Origin: Mycobacterium sp. IS-1742
GTDB lineage: Bacteria; Actinomycetota; Actinomycetes; Mycobacteriales; Mycobacteriaceae
Assembly: GCF_001500125.1 (NCBI RefSeq)
Contig: NZ_LQIV01000043.1
Location: 1 to 64,000, forward strand
Reading direction: 5' to 3'
DNA: 64,000 nt
In this document: positions 23,544 through 32,872 of the stretch, piece by piece
How positions within the stretch are numbered: the stretch's first letter is position 1
How the letters are laid out: every line of letters starts with the position of its first letter
Notes under the pieces: generated by a model
Seen by the model: the letters and a program-made list of their open reading frames with translations, nothing else
What the model was told of the DNA's origin: nothing
The model's database searches: none
Made by a program: the position numbers and the translations under genes

Positions 23544-25168
23544 GCACCGCGACGATGCCGGCCGCCCGTACCGCGTCGACGCCCGCCGCCACCAAGACCG
23601 TCGGCCGGCTCGCGGTGCGTCAGGTGCGCCGGGGCGCGTTGATCGTTGCGTCCGTCGCCGCCGGTATGTCGGCCCTGGTGGCCGCCCAATACCAGAGCAC
23701 CTTCTCCGGTGAGCTCGACCAGGGGGCGCTGCGCGCGCTGGCCGAGAATCCGGCGGTGCGGGTGTTGTTCGGCCCGCCCCTCGCGCTCGACGATCCCGGA
23801 GGCTTCACGGTGTGGCGGACCGGCACACCGGTGCTCGTCATCGCCGCGGTGTGGGCGCTGCTCGCGGTCACCCGGATCACCCGCGGCGAGGAGGACGCCG
23901 GCCGCTGGGATCTGCTGCTGGCCGGACCTCTGCGCACGGTGGACGCCGTCGCGCGCTGCCTGCTCGCGGCCATCGGCGCCGCGGTGGCGATCGGCGCGGC
24001 GGTCGGACTCGCCATGGTGGCCGCGGGGACGGATCCGCGCGGCGCGGCGCTCTACGCGACCGGCGTCCTGGGCACCACGGCGTGGTTCGCCACAGCCGGC
24101 GTCCTTGCCGCACAGGTGTTGCCCACCAGATCCGCGGCGGTCGGCGCGTCCGTCGCCATGCTCGGCGCCGCACTGCTGGTGCGCATGCTCTCCGACGGCG
24201 TGCCGTCGCTGGCGTGGACGGCATGGCTCAGCCCGTTCGGGCTGCTGGGACGGGCCGCGCCGTACGCCGACAACCACATCGGCCCCCTGGTGGTGCTGGT
24301 CGCGGTGCCGCCGCTGATCGGCGTGGCCGCGCTGGCGATGGCACGCCGTCGCGACATGGGGACCGGGTTGGTGAGCGTGTCGACCCGTCGCCGGCCCCGA
24401 ACGTCCCTGTTGGGATCGGTCGGCGGATTCGCGCTCCGACGCGCGCTGCGCCCGGCTGCCGGCTGGGCAGTCGGGATCGGGACGTACTTCCTGCTACTCG
24501 GGGCCATGCTCACCTCGATCCTCGAATTCCTCACGGAGAATCCACGGTTCGCCGAACTGGCCGCCGCGGCGGGCCTCGCGGGGCTGAGCTCTGCCGACGG
24601 ATTCGCCGCGGCGCTGTTCCGTCTGCTCGCCATTGCCACCGGCATGTTCGCGGCAACCAGGTTGGCCGCACTGGTCGCCGACGAGAAAGCGCGCCGGTGG
24701 ACGACAGTGCTCGCCGCGCCGGTGCCGCGGGCGCGCCTCGCCGCTGCGGAGATCGCCGTGACTGCCGCCGGTGTGCTGGTGCTGCACGCGGTCGCCGCGC
24801 TGGCGATGTGGGCCGGGTCGGTGGCCACCGGTGGACCGCTGCGGTGGGGCTCCGCACTCGCCGGCGCGCCGAACCCCGCTCCCGTCGCCCTGCTGGCGCT
24901 GGGCGCGGGCGCGCTGGCGGTGGGCTGGTTGCCCCAGGCCGTGACGGCGGTGGGGGCCGTCCCGGTGGCCGGCGGATTCCTGCTCGAGGTTCTGGCCGAC
25001 AGCCTGACGGCGCCGCGCCGGCTCCAGCAGGTGTCGCCGTTCCCTCACGTCGCGGCGGTGCCCGCCGAACCGCCCAACAGCGGTGCGATCGTGGCGTTCC
25101 TGGCCATCGGGGCCGCGTTGTCGACCGCGGGCGTGCTGGGCTACCGGAGGCGGGATCTGACGTCGTGA
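23540..25168 (+). CDS. ABC exporter permease (polyketide antibiotic exporter type)
   Basis: 542 residues, about 12 transmembrane helices in two similar halves. Each half starts with a short amphipathic segment (residues about 22-35, RLAVRQVRRGALIV; and about 300-315, GGFALRRALRPAAGW). The ITRGEEDAGRWDLLLAGP motif is typical of this family, and ADEKARRWTTVLAAPVPR is its second-half counterpart. It resembles Rv1217c. With the ATPase it should form a heteromeric exporter of hydrophobic compounds. ATGA overlap upstream and GTGA overlap downstream place it in a three-gene operon. Confidence 0.85.
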   Translation: MSTATMPAARTASTPAATKTVGRLAVRQVRRGALIVASVAAGMSALVAAQYQSTFSGELDQGALRALAENPAVRVLFGPPLALDDPGGFTVWRTGTPVLVIAAVWALLAVTRITRGEEDAGRWDLLLAGPLRTVDAVARCLLAAIGAAVAIGAAVGLAMVAAGTDPRGAALYATGVLGTTAWFATAGVLAAQVLPTRSAAVGASVAMLGAALLVRMLSDGVPSLAWTAWLSPFGLLGRAAPYADNHIGPLVVLVAVPPLIGVAALAMARRRDMGTGLVSVSTRRRPRTSLLGSVGGFALRRALRPAAGWAVGIGTYFLLLGAMLTSILEFLTENPRFAELAAAAGLAGLSSADGFAAALFRLLAIATGMFAATRLAALVADEKARRWTTVLAAPVPRARLAAAEIAVTAAGVLVLHAVAALAMWAGSVATGGPLRWGSALAGAPNPAPVALLALGAGALAVGWLPQAVTAVGAVPVAGGFLLEVLADSLTAPRRLQQVSPFPHVAAVPAEPPNSGAIVAFLAIGAALSTAGVLGYRRRDLTS

Positions 25169-26451
25169 AACCCCTTGGTGGACTGTTCGCGCCGTCCGGC
25201 ACCGACGCCCGGCGAGGTCGCGCGACCGCACCCCGAGAACTCGTGTATCTGGTTGCGCCCGCCGGGCATCCGAACTACGGCGACGAGCTGATCCTGCGGA
25301 CGTGGTTGCGCTATCTGGCCCGGGCACGTCCGGAGGCGGACGTGGCGGTCGACTGCCACACGCCCGGGCAGGCCGCGGTGCTCCTGGGTGGCTGTCATCC
25401 ACGGGTGACGTTCGTCGACACGGTCTGGCGGATCTGCTTCCGGACCGCCGCCTCCGACGCTGCCGAGGCGATCGCTTTCGCCGCCGGGGTCGTCGAGGAT
25501 CCCGGTCGGATGCCCACGATCGCATCCGGCATCGACCTGCTCGCCCGCGCGGACACGGTGCACATGGTCGGCGGTGGTTACCTCAACACGGTCTGGGCGC
25601 ACCACGTCGCACTGCCTGCGACGGTCGTCGCCGCAGCGCGGCGGTCCGGGGGCCGCGCGGTCGCCACCGGCCAGGGACTGCTTCCGGTCGGCGACTGCGA
25701 GCGCCTCCGTCTGCTGCGCGAGACGCTCGATGGGTTCTGGCACGTCGACGTCCGCGACCGGCCGTCGTGGGAGGCCATGGCCGGCTCGGCGGCGAACCTG
25801 TCGCACACCGGCGACGACGTCTGGCTCGCCATCGGCTCAGACGACGTGTACGACGCGGATTCGGAGGCGGCACAGCGCAGATTCGTCTTCTGCCTCCAGT
25901 CCGACCTGATGGACGACTTCGCCGGCGGTCAGGGCCTGGAGGGTCTGGCCGAAGTGGTCAGGCGTGTGGTCGAACACTGGCGGGTCGAGGGTCCGGACGT
26001 CGCGTTCGTCGAAGGCATTCCCGGCGCGGACCGAGTGGTGTTCGACCGGGTCGAACACCTCCTGCCCGGCGTGCTCTTCGTACCTTTCACCGGCGTCTGG
26101 GCGCACGGCCTGCCTGCACGGGCGGGGCAGACGTGGATCACGACCCGCTTCCACCACCACCTGATGGCTTCCGCCGCGGGGTCGAGCGGTGTCGCACTGG
26201 CCGGCCGCCGGGACTACTACCCGGTCAAACACCGCTCGCTGCTGGACATCGGCTCACGGTGGCACGTCACCGACGACTACGCCGACCTGCCCGCGGCGCC
26301 GGTGCGCAACGGCGGACTCCCCCGCGATGCGGTGGCCGGTGCACACGCGGGCAAGGACGCTCTGGCCGCCCGGTTGTACCCACGGGAGGCACCGTCCGCG
26401 CTGCGGCGCGCCGCCCTCGCGCTGGGACGGGTGGGCCGCTCCCGCCCGTAG
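25165..26451 (+). CDS. Polysaccharide pyruvyl transferase family protein
   Basis: 428 residues. The N-terminal APAGHPNYGDELILRTWL and the HMVGGGYLNTVWA segment (about residue 133), with a C-terminal TWITTRFHHHLMASAAG, fit the polysaccharide pyruvyl transferase family, which ketal-pyruvylates sugars from phosphoenolpyruvate. The acceptor is unknown; pyruvylated surface glycolipids occur in mycobacteria. The GTG start at 25165 overlaps the permease stop (GTGA), so it is translated with the exporter. This suggests that the exported product is, or is attached to, a pyruvylated glycoconjugate. No signal peptide. Confidence 0.8.
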   Translation: MKPLGGLFAPSGTDARRGRATAPRELVYLVAPAGHPNYGDELILRTWLRYLARARPEADVAVDCHTPGQAAVLLGGCHPRVTFVDTVWRICFRTAASDAAEAIAFAAGVVEDPGRMPTIASGIDLLARADTVHMVGGGYLNTVWAHHVALPATVVAAARRSGGRAVATGQGLLPVGDCERLRLLRETLDGFWHVDVRDRPSWEAMAGSAANLSHTGDDVWLAIGSDDVYDADSEAAQRRFVFCLQSDLMDDFAGGQGLEGLAEVVRRVVEHWRVEGPDVAFVEGIPGADRVVFDRVEHLLPGVLFVPFTGVWAHGLPARAGQTWITTRFHHHLMASAAGSSGVALAGRRDYYPVKHRSLLDIGSRWHVTDDYADLPAAPVRNGGLPRDAVAGAHAGKDALAARLYPREAPSALRRAALALGRVGRSRP

Positions 26452-26466
26452 ACGCATCCGATCTCC

Positions 26467-27024
26467 TCAGCGTCGCGTGAGCGTCGCATCCGACCACAGC
26501 GCCGCCGACGCGTGCCCCATCAGCAGCTTGGCGTAGAACACCGGCCCGAACCACGGCGCGGTGCGGGACGGTCCGAGCGCCCGGTCCAGCCAGATGCCGC
26601 CCAGCGTCGTCGCGATCCCGGCCGCGCGGCGGTGGCGTCGCGCGTACCGGACGAGGACCGTCGCCGCGAGCAGGTAGCCGTAGTCGGCCAGGGCCCAGCG
26701 CCACCGCCTGCGGCCGCCCCCGTCGATCCAGGCCAGCACCAGCGGATGCACATGGGCGAGCGCGAACCGGAGATGGTCGGCGTCGGTCTGGCCGGGCCGC
26801 TCGTACCAGCGCGCACACGCCACGGTGTTGTTGGCCCACGCGCCACCCCACAGGTCGACGGCCGCCACCACCAGAAGGGTGCGTTTCGCGGTGTCGAGCC
26901 GGTCACCGGCGACCCGGGGTGCCAGGTATCCGCCGAGCGCGGCGACGCCGAGGATGGTTGCCGTCCCCGCCGGTGTGGTCTCCTCACCGACGAACTCGAG
27001 CCACGCTGAGCGCAGAGCGTTCAC
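26467..27024 (-). CDS. Conserved hypothetical protein
   Basis: 185 residues; I do not recognise the family. Several moderately hydrophobic stretches (ATILGVAALGGYLAPRVAG, LLVVAAVDLWGGAWANN, YGYLLAATVLVRYARR) suggest up to three or four membrane helices. Histidines and tryptophans are common (FALAHVHPLVLAWIDGG). The GTG at 27024 overlaps the stop of the upstream RNA methyltransferase gene (GTGA), so it is the last gene of the kimA-like/trmA operon. It converges with the pyruvyl transferase gene (15 nt between stops). Confidence 0.65.
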   Translation of the reverse strand: MNALRSAWLEFVGEETTPAGTATILGVAALGGYLAPRVAGDRLDTAKRTLLVVAAVDLWGGAWANNTVACARWYERPGQTDADHLRFALAHVHPLVLAWIDGGGRRRWRWALADYGYLLAATVLVRYARRHRRAAGIATTLGGIWLDRALGPSRTAPWFGPVFYAKLLMGHASAALWSDATLTRR

Positions 27025-28235
27025 CTGGTCAGCACCGCCACGCATTCGACGTGGTGGGTGAGCGGGAACGAGTCGAACACCCGCACCTCCTCGACCGTGT
27101 AGCCGGAACGCAGGTACAAGCCGACATCGCGCGCGAAAGACGCTGCCTCGCAGCCGATGTGGATGACGCGCGGCACCCCGGCGGCGCTGACCGCGTCGAT
27201 GATCTCGCGTCCGGCGCCGGCGCGCGGCGGATCTAGCACCGCCACGTCGGCAGCGCCGCGCTGCGCCGCGAGCGCCCGGCGCACCGAATCGGTGACCACC
27301 GACACCTGGGGCAGGTCGGCCAGCGCGGCGCGCGCCGACCGGCCCGCCGCCCGCGAGGTGTCCACGGTCAGCACCCGGCCGCCGTCGCCGACCTGTTCGG
27401 CCAGCGCCGCGGCGAAAACCCCTGCGCCACCGTAGAGATCCCACGCCGTCTGCCCGGGACTCAATGCCGCCCACCCCGCGACGAGTTCGCTGTACCGGCG
27501 CGCGGCGTCCCGGTGGGCCTGCCAGAACGCGGTCACCGGCACCCGCCACGCCCGTCCGCCGACGCGCTGGGTGGCCTCGTAGTCGCCGGACACCACCGTC
27601 GTCGGCGTGTGGCGGCCCGCGCGGGGCCCGCTCTGCACGATGTGGCGGGCCCCGTCGTCGTCGAGGGCGACGTGGACGTGCGCCCCCGGTGGGAATCGCA
27701 GCAGGTGCACGTCGTCGAGCAGCTCCGGCGGCAACTGCGCGCATCGCAGATCGGTGACCAGTTCGGCGCTGTGATAGCGGTGGAACCCCGGTGCGCCGTC
27801 GGCGCCGGTGTCCAGCCGGACCCTGGTGCGCCACTGCGTCGCGGCGCCGTCGCCGATCGCCTCGGCGCTCGCCTGGTCTTCGTCACACCACCGGTATCCG
27901 CCCAGCCGGGCCAGTTGGTTGGCCACCACGGCGCCCTTGAGCCGTCGCGCGCCCTCCGGCGTGACGAACGCCAGATCGCAGCAGCCGGCTCCGTCGACAC
28001 CGGCGATCGGGCACAGCGAGGCGATCCGATCGGGCGAGGGTTCGATGACCTCGACGACGTCGGCGTGCCAGTACGATCCGCGGTCGGACTGCACGCGGAC
28101 CCGCACGGTCTCCCCCGGCAGCGCGTGCCGGACGAACACCACCCGGCCGTCGTGGCGCGCAACGCAGCTGCCGCCGTTGGCGGGAGCACCGGCCACGAGG
28201 ACGAGTTCGGCTGGCGCACCGTCGGATCCGCTCAC
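27021..28235 (-). CDS. Class I SAM-dependent RNA methyltransferase, TrmA/RlmD type
   Basis: 404 residues. An N-terminal TRAM-like domain (about 1-60; HADVVEVIEPSPDRI) is followed by a cysteine segment (LCPIAGVDGAGCCDL) like the iron-sulfur site of RlmD, then the SAM-binding motif AWDLYGGAGVFAAAL (about residue 268), the DPPRAGAG motif IV and the catalytic-cysteine region HIGCEAASFARD. It likely makes 5-methyluridine in tRNA or rRNA. Corresponds to Rv2689c. GTGA overlaps on both sides place it inside an operon with the APC permease and a hypothetical protein. Confidence 0.85.
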   Translation of the reverse strand: MSGSDGAPAELVLVAGAPANGGSCVARHDGRVVFVRHALPGETVRVRVQSDRGSYWHADVVEVIEPSPDRIASLCPIAGVDGAGCCDLAFVTPEGARRLKGAVVANQLARLGGYRWCDEDQASAEAIGDGAATQWRTRVRLDTGADGAPGFHRYHSAELVTDLRCAQLPPELLDDVHLLRFPPGAHVHVALDDDGARHIVQSGPRAGRHTPTTVVSGDYEATQRVGGRAWRVPVTAFWQAHRDAARRYSELVAGWAALSPGQTAWDLYGGAGVFAAALAEQVGDGGRVLTVDTSRAAGRSARAALADLPQVSVVTDSVRRALAAQRGAADVAVLDPPRAGAGREIIDAVSAAGVPRVIHIGCEAASFARDVGLYLRSGYTVEEVRVFDSFPLTHHVECVAVLTR

Positions 28236-30238
28236 TCCAGGAAGCCCCTTCGGGCATCTCCCGGCGCCGACTGCGGCTGCAGGGTCTTGAGCCGTTCGGA
28301 CGAGCTCAGCTGCCACGGAACCGACGTCACCATCACGTTGGGCATGAACAGCAGCCTGCCCTTGAGCCGCAGCGCACTCTGGTTGTGCAGCAGCTGTTCC
28401 CACCAGTGCCCGACGACGTACTCGGGGATGAACACGGTGACGACCGTGCGGGGCGACTCCTTGGTCACCCGCTTGACGTAGTCGAGCACCGGGCGGGTGA
28501 TCTCGCGGTAGGGCGAGGCGATCACCTTGAGCGGCACAGTGACGTCGCTGTCCTCCCACTGGTGCACCAGTGCGCGGGTCTCGGCGTCGTCGACGCTGAC
28601 GGTGATGGCCTCGAGCACGTCGGGGCGGGTGGCGCGGGCGTACGCCAGGGCCCGCAGGGTCGGCAGGTGCAGTTTGGACACCAGGATGATGGCGTGGTTG
28701 CGGCTGGGCAGCACGATGTCCCCGCCCTCGGCGGCCTCCTGCTCCTCGAGTTCCCGCGACACCGTGTCGTAGTGCCTGCGGATCGACTTCATGATGAGGA
28801 AGAGGCTTCCCATCGCCAGGATGGCGATCCACGCGCCGGCCAGGAACTTCGTCGCGACCACGATGACCAACACCGACCCGGTGCAGCTCAATCCGATTCC
28901 GTTGATCAGACGGGACCGGATCATCTTGTTGCGCACGGCCGGATCGGTCTCGGTGCGCAGCAGCCTGGTCCAGTGCCGCACCATGCCGATCTGGCTGAGC
29001 GTGAACGAGACGAATACGCCGACGATGTAGAGCTGGATCAGCGCAGTGACCTCGGCCCCGAACGCGACGATGAACGCAACCGCGGCGAACGCCAGAAACA
29101 GAATTCCGTTGGAGAACGCCAACCGGTCACCGCGGGTGTGCAGCTGACGGGGCAGGAACCGGTCCTGCGCCAGAATCGAACCGAGAACGGGAAAGCCGTT
29201 GAACGCCGTGTTGGCGGCGAGAACCAGGATCAGCGCTGTCACGCCGGCGATCAGCAGCAGGCCGACCGACGACCCGTGGAACACCGCGTCCGCCAGCTGG
29301 GTGATCAACGTCTTCTGTTGATAACCCGGAGGCGCCCCGACGAGTTGTTCGGCGGGACGCTCGGCGATCTTCGCACCGGTCGCCTTGGCCAGCATGATGA
29401 TGCCCATGAACAGGCTGATCGCGATCAGCCCGAGCAGGGCCAGCGTCGTGGCCGCATTGCGTGACTTGGGTTTCCGGAAGGCGGGCACCCCGTTGCTGAT
29501 GGCCTCTACACCGGTCAGCGCCGCACATCCCGACGAGAAGGCACGCGCGACGAGAAAGATCAGGGCGAATCCGGCGATGTCCTCGTGTTCGGCGTGCAGC
29601 TCGAATCCCGCCGACTCGGCCTGCAGCGGTTCGCCCAACACATAGATCTGGAAGAACCCCCAGCCCAGCATGGCGAAGATGCCCAGCATGAACAGATAGG
29701 TGGGGATCGCGAAGGCGGTGCCGGATTCGCGGATGCCACGCAGGTTGGCCGACGCCAACAGCAGCACCGCGATGACGGCGAAGAGCACCTTGTGTTCGCC
29801 GACGAACGGGATCGCCGAGCCGATGTTCGACATCGCCGAGGACATCGACACGGCCACCGTCAGCACATAGTCGACCAACAGCGCGCTGGCCACCGTCAGC
29901 CCCGCGGTGGGGCCGAGATTCGTGGTGACCACCTCGTAGTCCCCGCCACCGGACGGATAGGCGTGCACGTTCTGCCGGTAACTGGCGATGACGATCAACA
30001 TGACACCGGCCACCGCGAGCCCGATCCACGGCGACATGGTGTACGAGGTCAGACCCGCCACCGACAGGACCAGGAAGATCTCCTCCGGCGCGTAGGCCAC
30101 TGACGACATGGCGTCGGACGCGAAGACCGGCAGCGCGATCCGCTTCGGCAGCAGTGTGTGGGACAGCCGGTCGGAGCGGAACGGCCGCCCGAGAACCAGC
30201 CGCCGCGCCGCGGTAGAAAGCTTGGACACGAGGTCCAA
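28232..30238 (-). CDS. APC-superfamily permease, KimA (YdaO)-like potassium transporter
   Basis: 668 residues: 12 transmembrane helices (about 30-475) and a roughly 190-residue cytoplasmic C-terminal domain. The start LPVFASDAMSSVAYAPEEI and the C-terminal pattern VFIPEYVVGHWWEQLLHNQSALRLKGRL are those of the KimA/YdaO group, of which Bacillus subtilis KimA is a high-affinity K+ importer. It is the Rv2690c homologue. It is divergent from ceoB/ceoC, which encode TrkA-type K+-regulatory proteins; this supports K+ as substrate, though amino acids cannot be excluded. The 88-nt divergent gap is too short for a c-di-AMP riboswitch. Confidence 0.85.
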   Translation of the reverse strand: MDLVSKLSTAARRLVLGRPFRSDRLSHTLLPKRIALPVFASDAMSSVAYAPEEIFLVLSVAGLTSYTMSPWIGLAVAGVMLIVIASYRQNVHAYPSGGGDYEVVTTNLGPTAGLTVASALLVDYVLTVAVSMSSAMSNIGSAIPFVGEHKVLFAVIAVLLLASANLRGIRESGTAFAIPTYLFMLGIFAMLGWGFFQIYVLGEPLQAESAGFELHAEHEDIAGFALIFLVARAFSSGCAALTGVEAISNGVPAFRKPKSRNAATTLALLGLIAISLFMGIIMLAKATGAKIAERPAEQLVGAPPGYQQKTLITQLADAVFHGSSVGLLLIAGVTALILVLAANTAFNGFPVLGSILAQDRFLPRQLHTRGDRLAFSNGILFLAFAAVAFIVAFGAEVTALIQLYIVGVFVSFTLSQIGMVRHWTRLLRTETDPAVRNKMIRSRLINGIGLSCTGSVLVIVVATKFLAGAWIAILAMGSLFLIMKSIRRHYDTVSRELEEQEAAEGGDIVLPSRNHAIILVSKLHLPTLRALAYARATRPDVLEAITVSVDDAETRALVHQWEDSDVTVPLKVIASPYREITRPVLDYVKRVTKESPRTVVTVFIPEYVVGHWWEQLLHNQSALRLKGRLLFMPNVMVTSVPWQLSSSERLKTLQPQSAPGDARRGFLE

Positions 30239-30326
30239 GGGTATGCCCAGTGACGCAGGGCTGTAGCGTTCCGGTTGCGGAGTTTCGCCCCTGTCCCGGC
30301 AGTGGCTGAGCCGAAAGGAACCGCAC

Positions 30327-30995
30327 GTGCATGTAGTGGTGATGGGATGCGGTCGGGTGGGGGCCTCCCTGTCCGACAGCTTGTCGCGGATCGGTCACGA
30401 CGTGGCCGTCATCGACCGGGACCCCACCGCCTTCCACCGGCTCAGTCCCGAGTTCGCGGGCGAGCGGGTGCTGGGCATGGGCTTCGACCGGGACGTGCTG
30501 CTGCGCGCCGGCATCGAGGATGCCAGCGCGTTCGCGGCGGTGTCCTCGGGGGACAACTCCAACATCATCTCGGCGCGGGTCGCCCGGGAGACGTTCGGTG
30601 TGGAACGCGTGGTGGCCCGGATCTACGACGCGAAACGCGCCGCCGTGTACGAACGCCTCGGGATCCCCACCGTCGCCACGGTGCCGTGGACCACCGACCG
30701 GCTGCTCAACGTGCTGACCCGCGAGACCGAGACCACCAAGTGGCGCGACCCGTCGGGCAACGTGGGGGTGGCCGAGCTTCCGCTGCACGAGGATTGGGCG
30801 GGCCACCGCGTGACGGAACTGGAGACGGCGACCGGAGGCCGGGTGGCGTTCCTCATCCGGTTCGGCAGCGGCGTGCTGCCCGACCCCAAGACAGTCCTGC
30901 AGGCCGGCGATCAGGTGTACATCGCCGCCGTCGCCGGCCACATCGCCGAGGCCATGGCGATCAGCGCGCTGCCGCCCGGTGAGGACGAGTCGTGA
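30327..30995 (+). CDS. ceoB: TrkA-family potassium uptake protein CeoB
   Basis: 222 residues. The TrkA-N (RCK) NAD-binding domain starts at residue 1 (MHVVVMGCGRVGASLSDSL, GxGxxG fold, acidic end VAVIDRD), and a TrkA-C domain covers about 135-215. RCK proteins gate K+ transporters in response to nucleotides. Homologue of Rv2691. GTG 30327 has a good ribosome site (AAAGGA). The stop overlaps the ceoC start (GTGA). The partner permease is probably the divergent KimA-like protein or a Trk-type channel elsewhere. Confidence 0.92.
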   Translation: MHVVVMGCGRVGASLSDSLSRIGHDVAVIDRDPTAFHRLSPEFAGERVLGMGFDRDVLLRAGIEDASAFAAVSSGDNSNIISARVARETFGVERVVARIYDAKRAAVYERLGIPTVATVPWTTDRLLNVLTRETETTKWRDPSGNVGVAELPLHEDWAGHRVTELETATGGRVAFLIRFGSGVLPDPKTVLQAGDQVYIAAVAGHIAEAMAISALPPGEDES

Positions 30996-31660
30996 AGGTC
31001 GCCATCGCCGGGGCCGGCGCGGTCGGCCGGTCCATCGCCCGGGAACTCCTCGAGAGCAACCACGAGGTGACTCTGCTCGAACGCAACCCCGACCACATCG
31101 ACGTCGACGCCATCCCCGCCGCGCACTGGCGGCTCGGGGACGCCTGTGAGATCTCCGTGCTGGAGTCGGTGCATCTCGAGGAATTCGACGTGGTGATCGG
31201 CGCGACCGGCGACGACAAGGTCAACGTGGTGGTGAGCCTGCTGGCCAAGACCGAATTCGGGGTGTCGCGGGTGGTCGCCCGGGTCAACGACCCGCGCAAC
31301 GAGTGGCTGTTCGACGAGAACTGGGGCGTCGACGTCGCGGTGTCGACACCGCGGATGCTGGCGTCGCTGGTCGAGGAGGCGGTCGCCGTGGGTGACCTGG
31401 TGCGGCTCATCGAGTTTCGCAAGGGTCAGGCCAACCTCGTCGAGATCACGCTGCCCGACGACACGCCGTGGGGCGGCAAACCCGTCAAACGCCTCGAATT
31501 GCCGCGGGATTCGGCGCTCGTCACGATCCTTCGCGGTGCCCGGGTCATCGTCCCGGAGGCCGACGAACCGCTCGAAGGCGGCGACGAGTTGCTGTTCGTC
31601 GCGTCCGCGGAGGTCGAGGACGAGCTGAGCCGCCTGGTCCTCAACCCCAGATCGCGCTGA
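30992..31660 (+). CDS. ceoC: TrkA-family potassium uptake protein CeoC
   Basis: 222 residues, a paralogue of the upstream CeoB with the same TrkA-N (MKVAIAGAGAVGRSIARELL) plus TrkA-C layout (about 135-215). Homologue of Rv2692. Translationally coupled to ceoB through a GTGA overlap, so the pair is probably made in fixed ratio. It converges with the DUF3159 gene, with only 3 nt between stops. Confidence 0.92.
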   Translation: MKVAIAGAGAVGRSIARELLESNHEVTLLERNPDHIDVDAIPAAHWRLGDACEISVLESVHLEEFDVVIGATGDDKVNVVVSLLAKTEFGVSRVVARVNDPRNEWLFDENWGVDVAVSTPRMLASLVEEAVAVGDLVRLIEFRKGQANLVEITLPDDTPWGGKPVKRLELPRDSALVTILRGARVIVPEADEPLEGGDELLFVASAEVEDELSRLVLNPRSR

Positions 31661-31663
31661 GGG

Positions 31664-32356
31664 TCACTCGGTCCGGGTCTCGGCGCTGCGGTGTTCCTGC
31701 GGCGGCACCGGGGCGTGCAGGGCGCGCTGCGCGCTGCGGATGGCGAAGTAGGTCACCAGGGCGGCCAGAGCGGTCAGCGGCCAGCCCATCGCGATCCGCG
31801 CGACCCCCAGCCACCCCGTCCGGTCGGCGTCGTAGAGGTGGTGCTGGACGATGAAGCGGGACAGGAACACCGCCACCCAGGTCGCCGTGGCGAGGTCGAA
31901 AGCCCGCACCGCCGTGGGGATTCGGCGCCAGTCGTCGCTGTGGCCGTTGATCCAGCCCCAGACGTAGCCGACGACGGGACGCCTGATCACCACCGACAGG
32001 GCGAAGACGCTCGCCCAGAACAGGGACATCCAGATCCCCAGCAGGAAGTAACCCTTGGACTCGCCGACCAGGTAGGCGATGAGCGCGCTGATTCCCACGC
32101 CGATGAATCCGGAGATCGCGGGCTGCACGGTCTCCCGGCGCACCAGACGCCACACCAGGATCACCGCGGCGACACCGAGCGCGGCCGCGATCGCGGGGAC
32201 CAGCCCGGCGATGGAGGAGACGGGTACGAACACGACGATGGGCAGCGAGGAGTAGATCAGGCCGCTGACGCCGCCCATCTGGGCGAGGATCGCCTGCGCG
32301 CCGGTCGGCTTGTCCGGTTCGGAGGCCTCGTCTGATCCGGTGACCGGGTCGCTCAC
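31664..32356 (-). CDS. DUF3159 integral membrane protein
   Basis: 230 residues with about six transmembrane helices, an acidic N-terminus (DPVTGSDEASEPDKP) and a conserved cytoplasmic loop GYVWGWINGHSDDWRR. Family DUF3159, homologue of Rv2693c. The GTG at 32356 overlaps the stop of the OB-fold gene (GTGA), so the two are coupled. Function unknown. Confidence 0.85.
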   Translation of the reverse strand: MSDPVTGSDEASEPDKPTGAQAILAQMGGVSGLIYSSLPIVVFVPVSSIAGLVPAIAAALGVAAVILVWRLVRRETVQPAISGFIGVGISALIAYLVGESKGYFLLGIWMSLFWASVFALSVVIRRPVVGYVWGWINGHSDDWRRIPTAVRAFDLATATWVAVFLSRFIVQHHLYDADRTGWLGVARIAMGWPLTALAALVTYFAIRSAQRALHAPVPPQEHRSAETRTE

Positions 32357-32724
32357 TTCTGGATTTCGTAGTGCGGGTTGTAGATCGCCTTCGTCCCGTT
32401 CTCGAGCTTGCCGACCCGGCCGTGCACCCGCAGGGTCCGGCCGGATTCGATCCCGGCGATACGTCGCTGTCCGAGCCACACCAGCATCACCGAATCGGTG
32501 CCGTCGAACAGTTCGGCGCGGACACCGCCCGCGCAGCCCTTGGAGTTCGTCTCCACGCTGCGCAGCGTGCCGACCATCGTGACTTCCTGGCCGCGCTGAC
32601 AGTCGATCGCCTTCTGGGCGCCGGTGTGCGCGGCTTCGTCGCTGAGCTCCTCGACGTCGAGTTGCTCCGGGTCCTCCGTCAGACGTCGGGTCAGCCGACG
32701 CAGATACCCTTCGGCCGTAGCCAT
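32353..32724 (-). CDS. OB-fold nucleic-acid-binding protein
   Basis: 123 residues. The C-terminal 75 residues have the OB-fold pattern (QEVTMVGTLRSVETNSKGCAGGVRAELFDGTDSVMLVWLGQRRI, then LRVHGRVG). The N-terminal 45 residues are helical and charged. Homologue of Rv2694c. It may bind RNA or DNA; no partner is known to me. ATG 32724 is chosen over 32769. First gene of a two-gene unit with DUF3159. Confidence 0.85.
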   Translation of the reverse strand: MATAEGYLRRLTRRLTEDPEQLDVEELSDEAAHTGAQKAIDCQRGQEVTMVGTLRSVETNSKGCAGGVRAELFDGTDSVMLVWLGQRRIAGIESGRTLRVHGRVGKLENGTKAIYNPHYEIQK

Positions 32725-32872
32725 GGCCTCTCCTGACCTATCGCAGATCCACCGTGGACCCGCACTCAATCCAACGCCACGGTAGACCCGTTGGTTCCCT
32801 TATGCCATGCGGGGTTGACCGCGCCGGGCGGTTCTAACCGTGCGTGATCCGCGGGCAGTGCACGATCGTGTG

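Noticed and set aside
28235..28832. N-terminal extension of the TrmA-type protein to the end of its open frame
   Set aside because: The extension lies inside the 3' part of the APC permease gene and has shadow composition; the GTGA overlap start fits better.
30239..30326. c-di-AMP (ydaO-type) riboswitch before the KimA-like gene
   Set aside because: The divergent gap is 88 nt, too short for that riboswitch, and none of its core motifs is visible.
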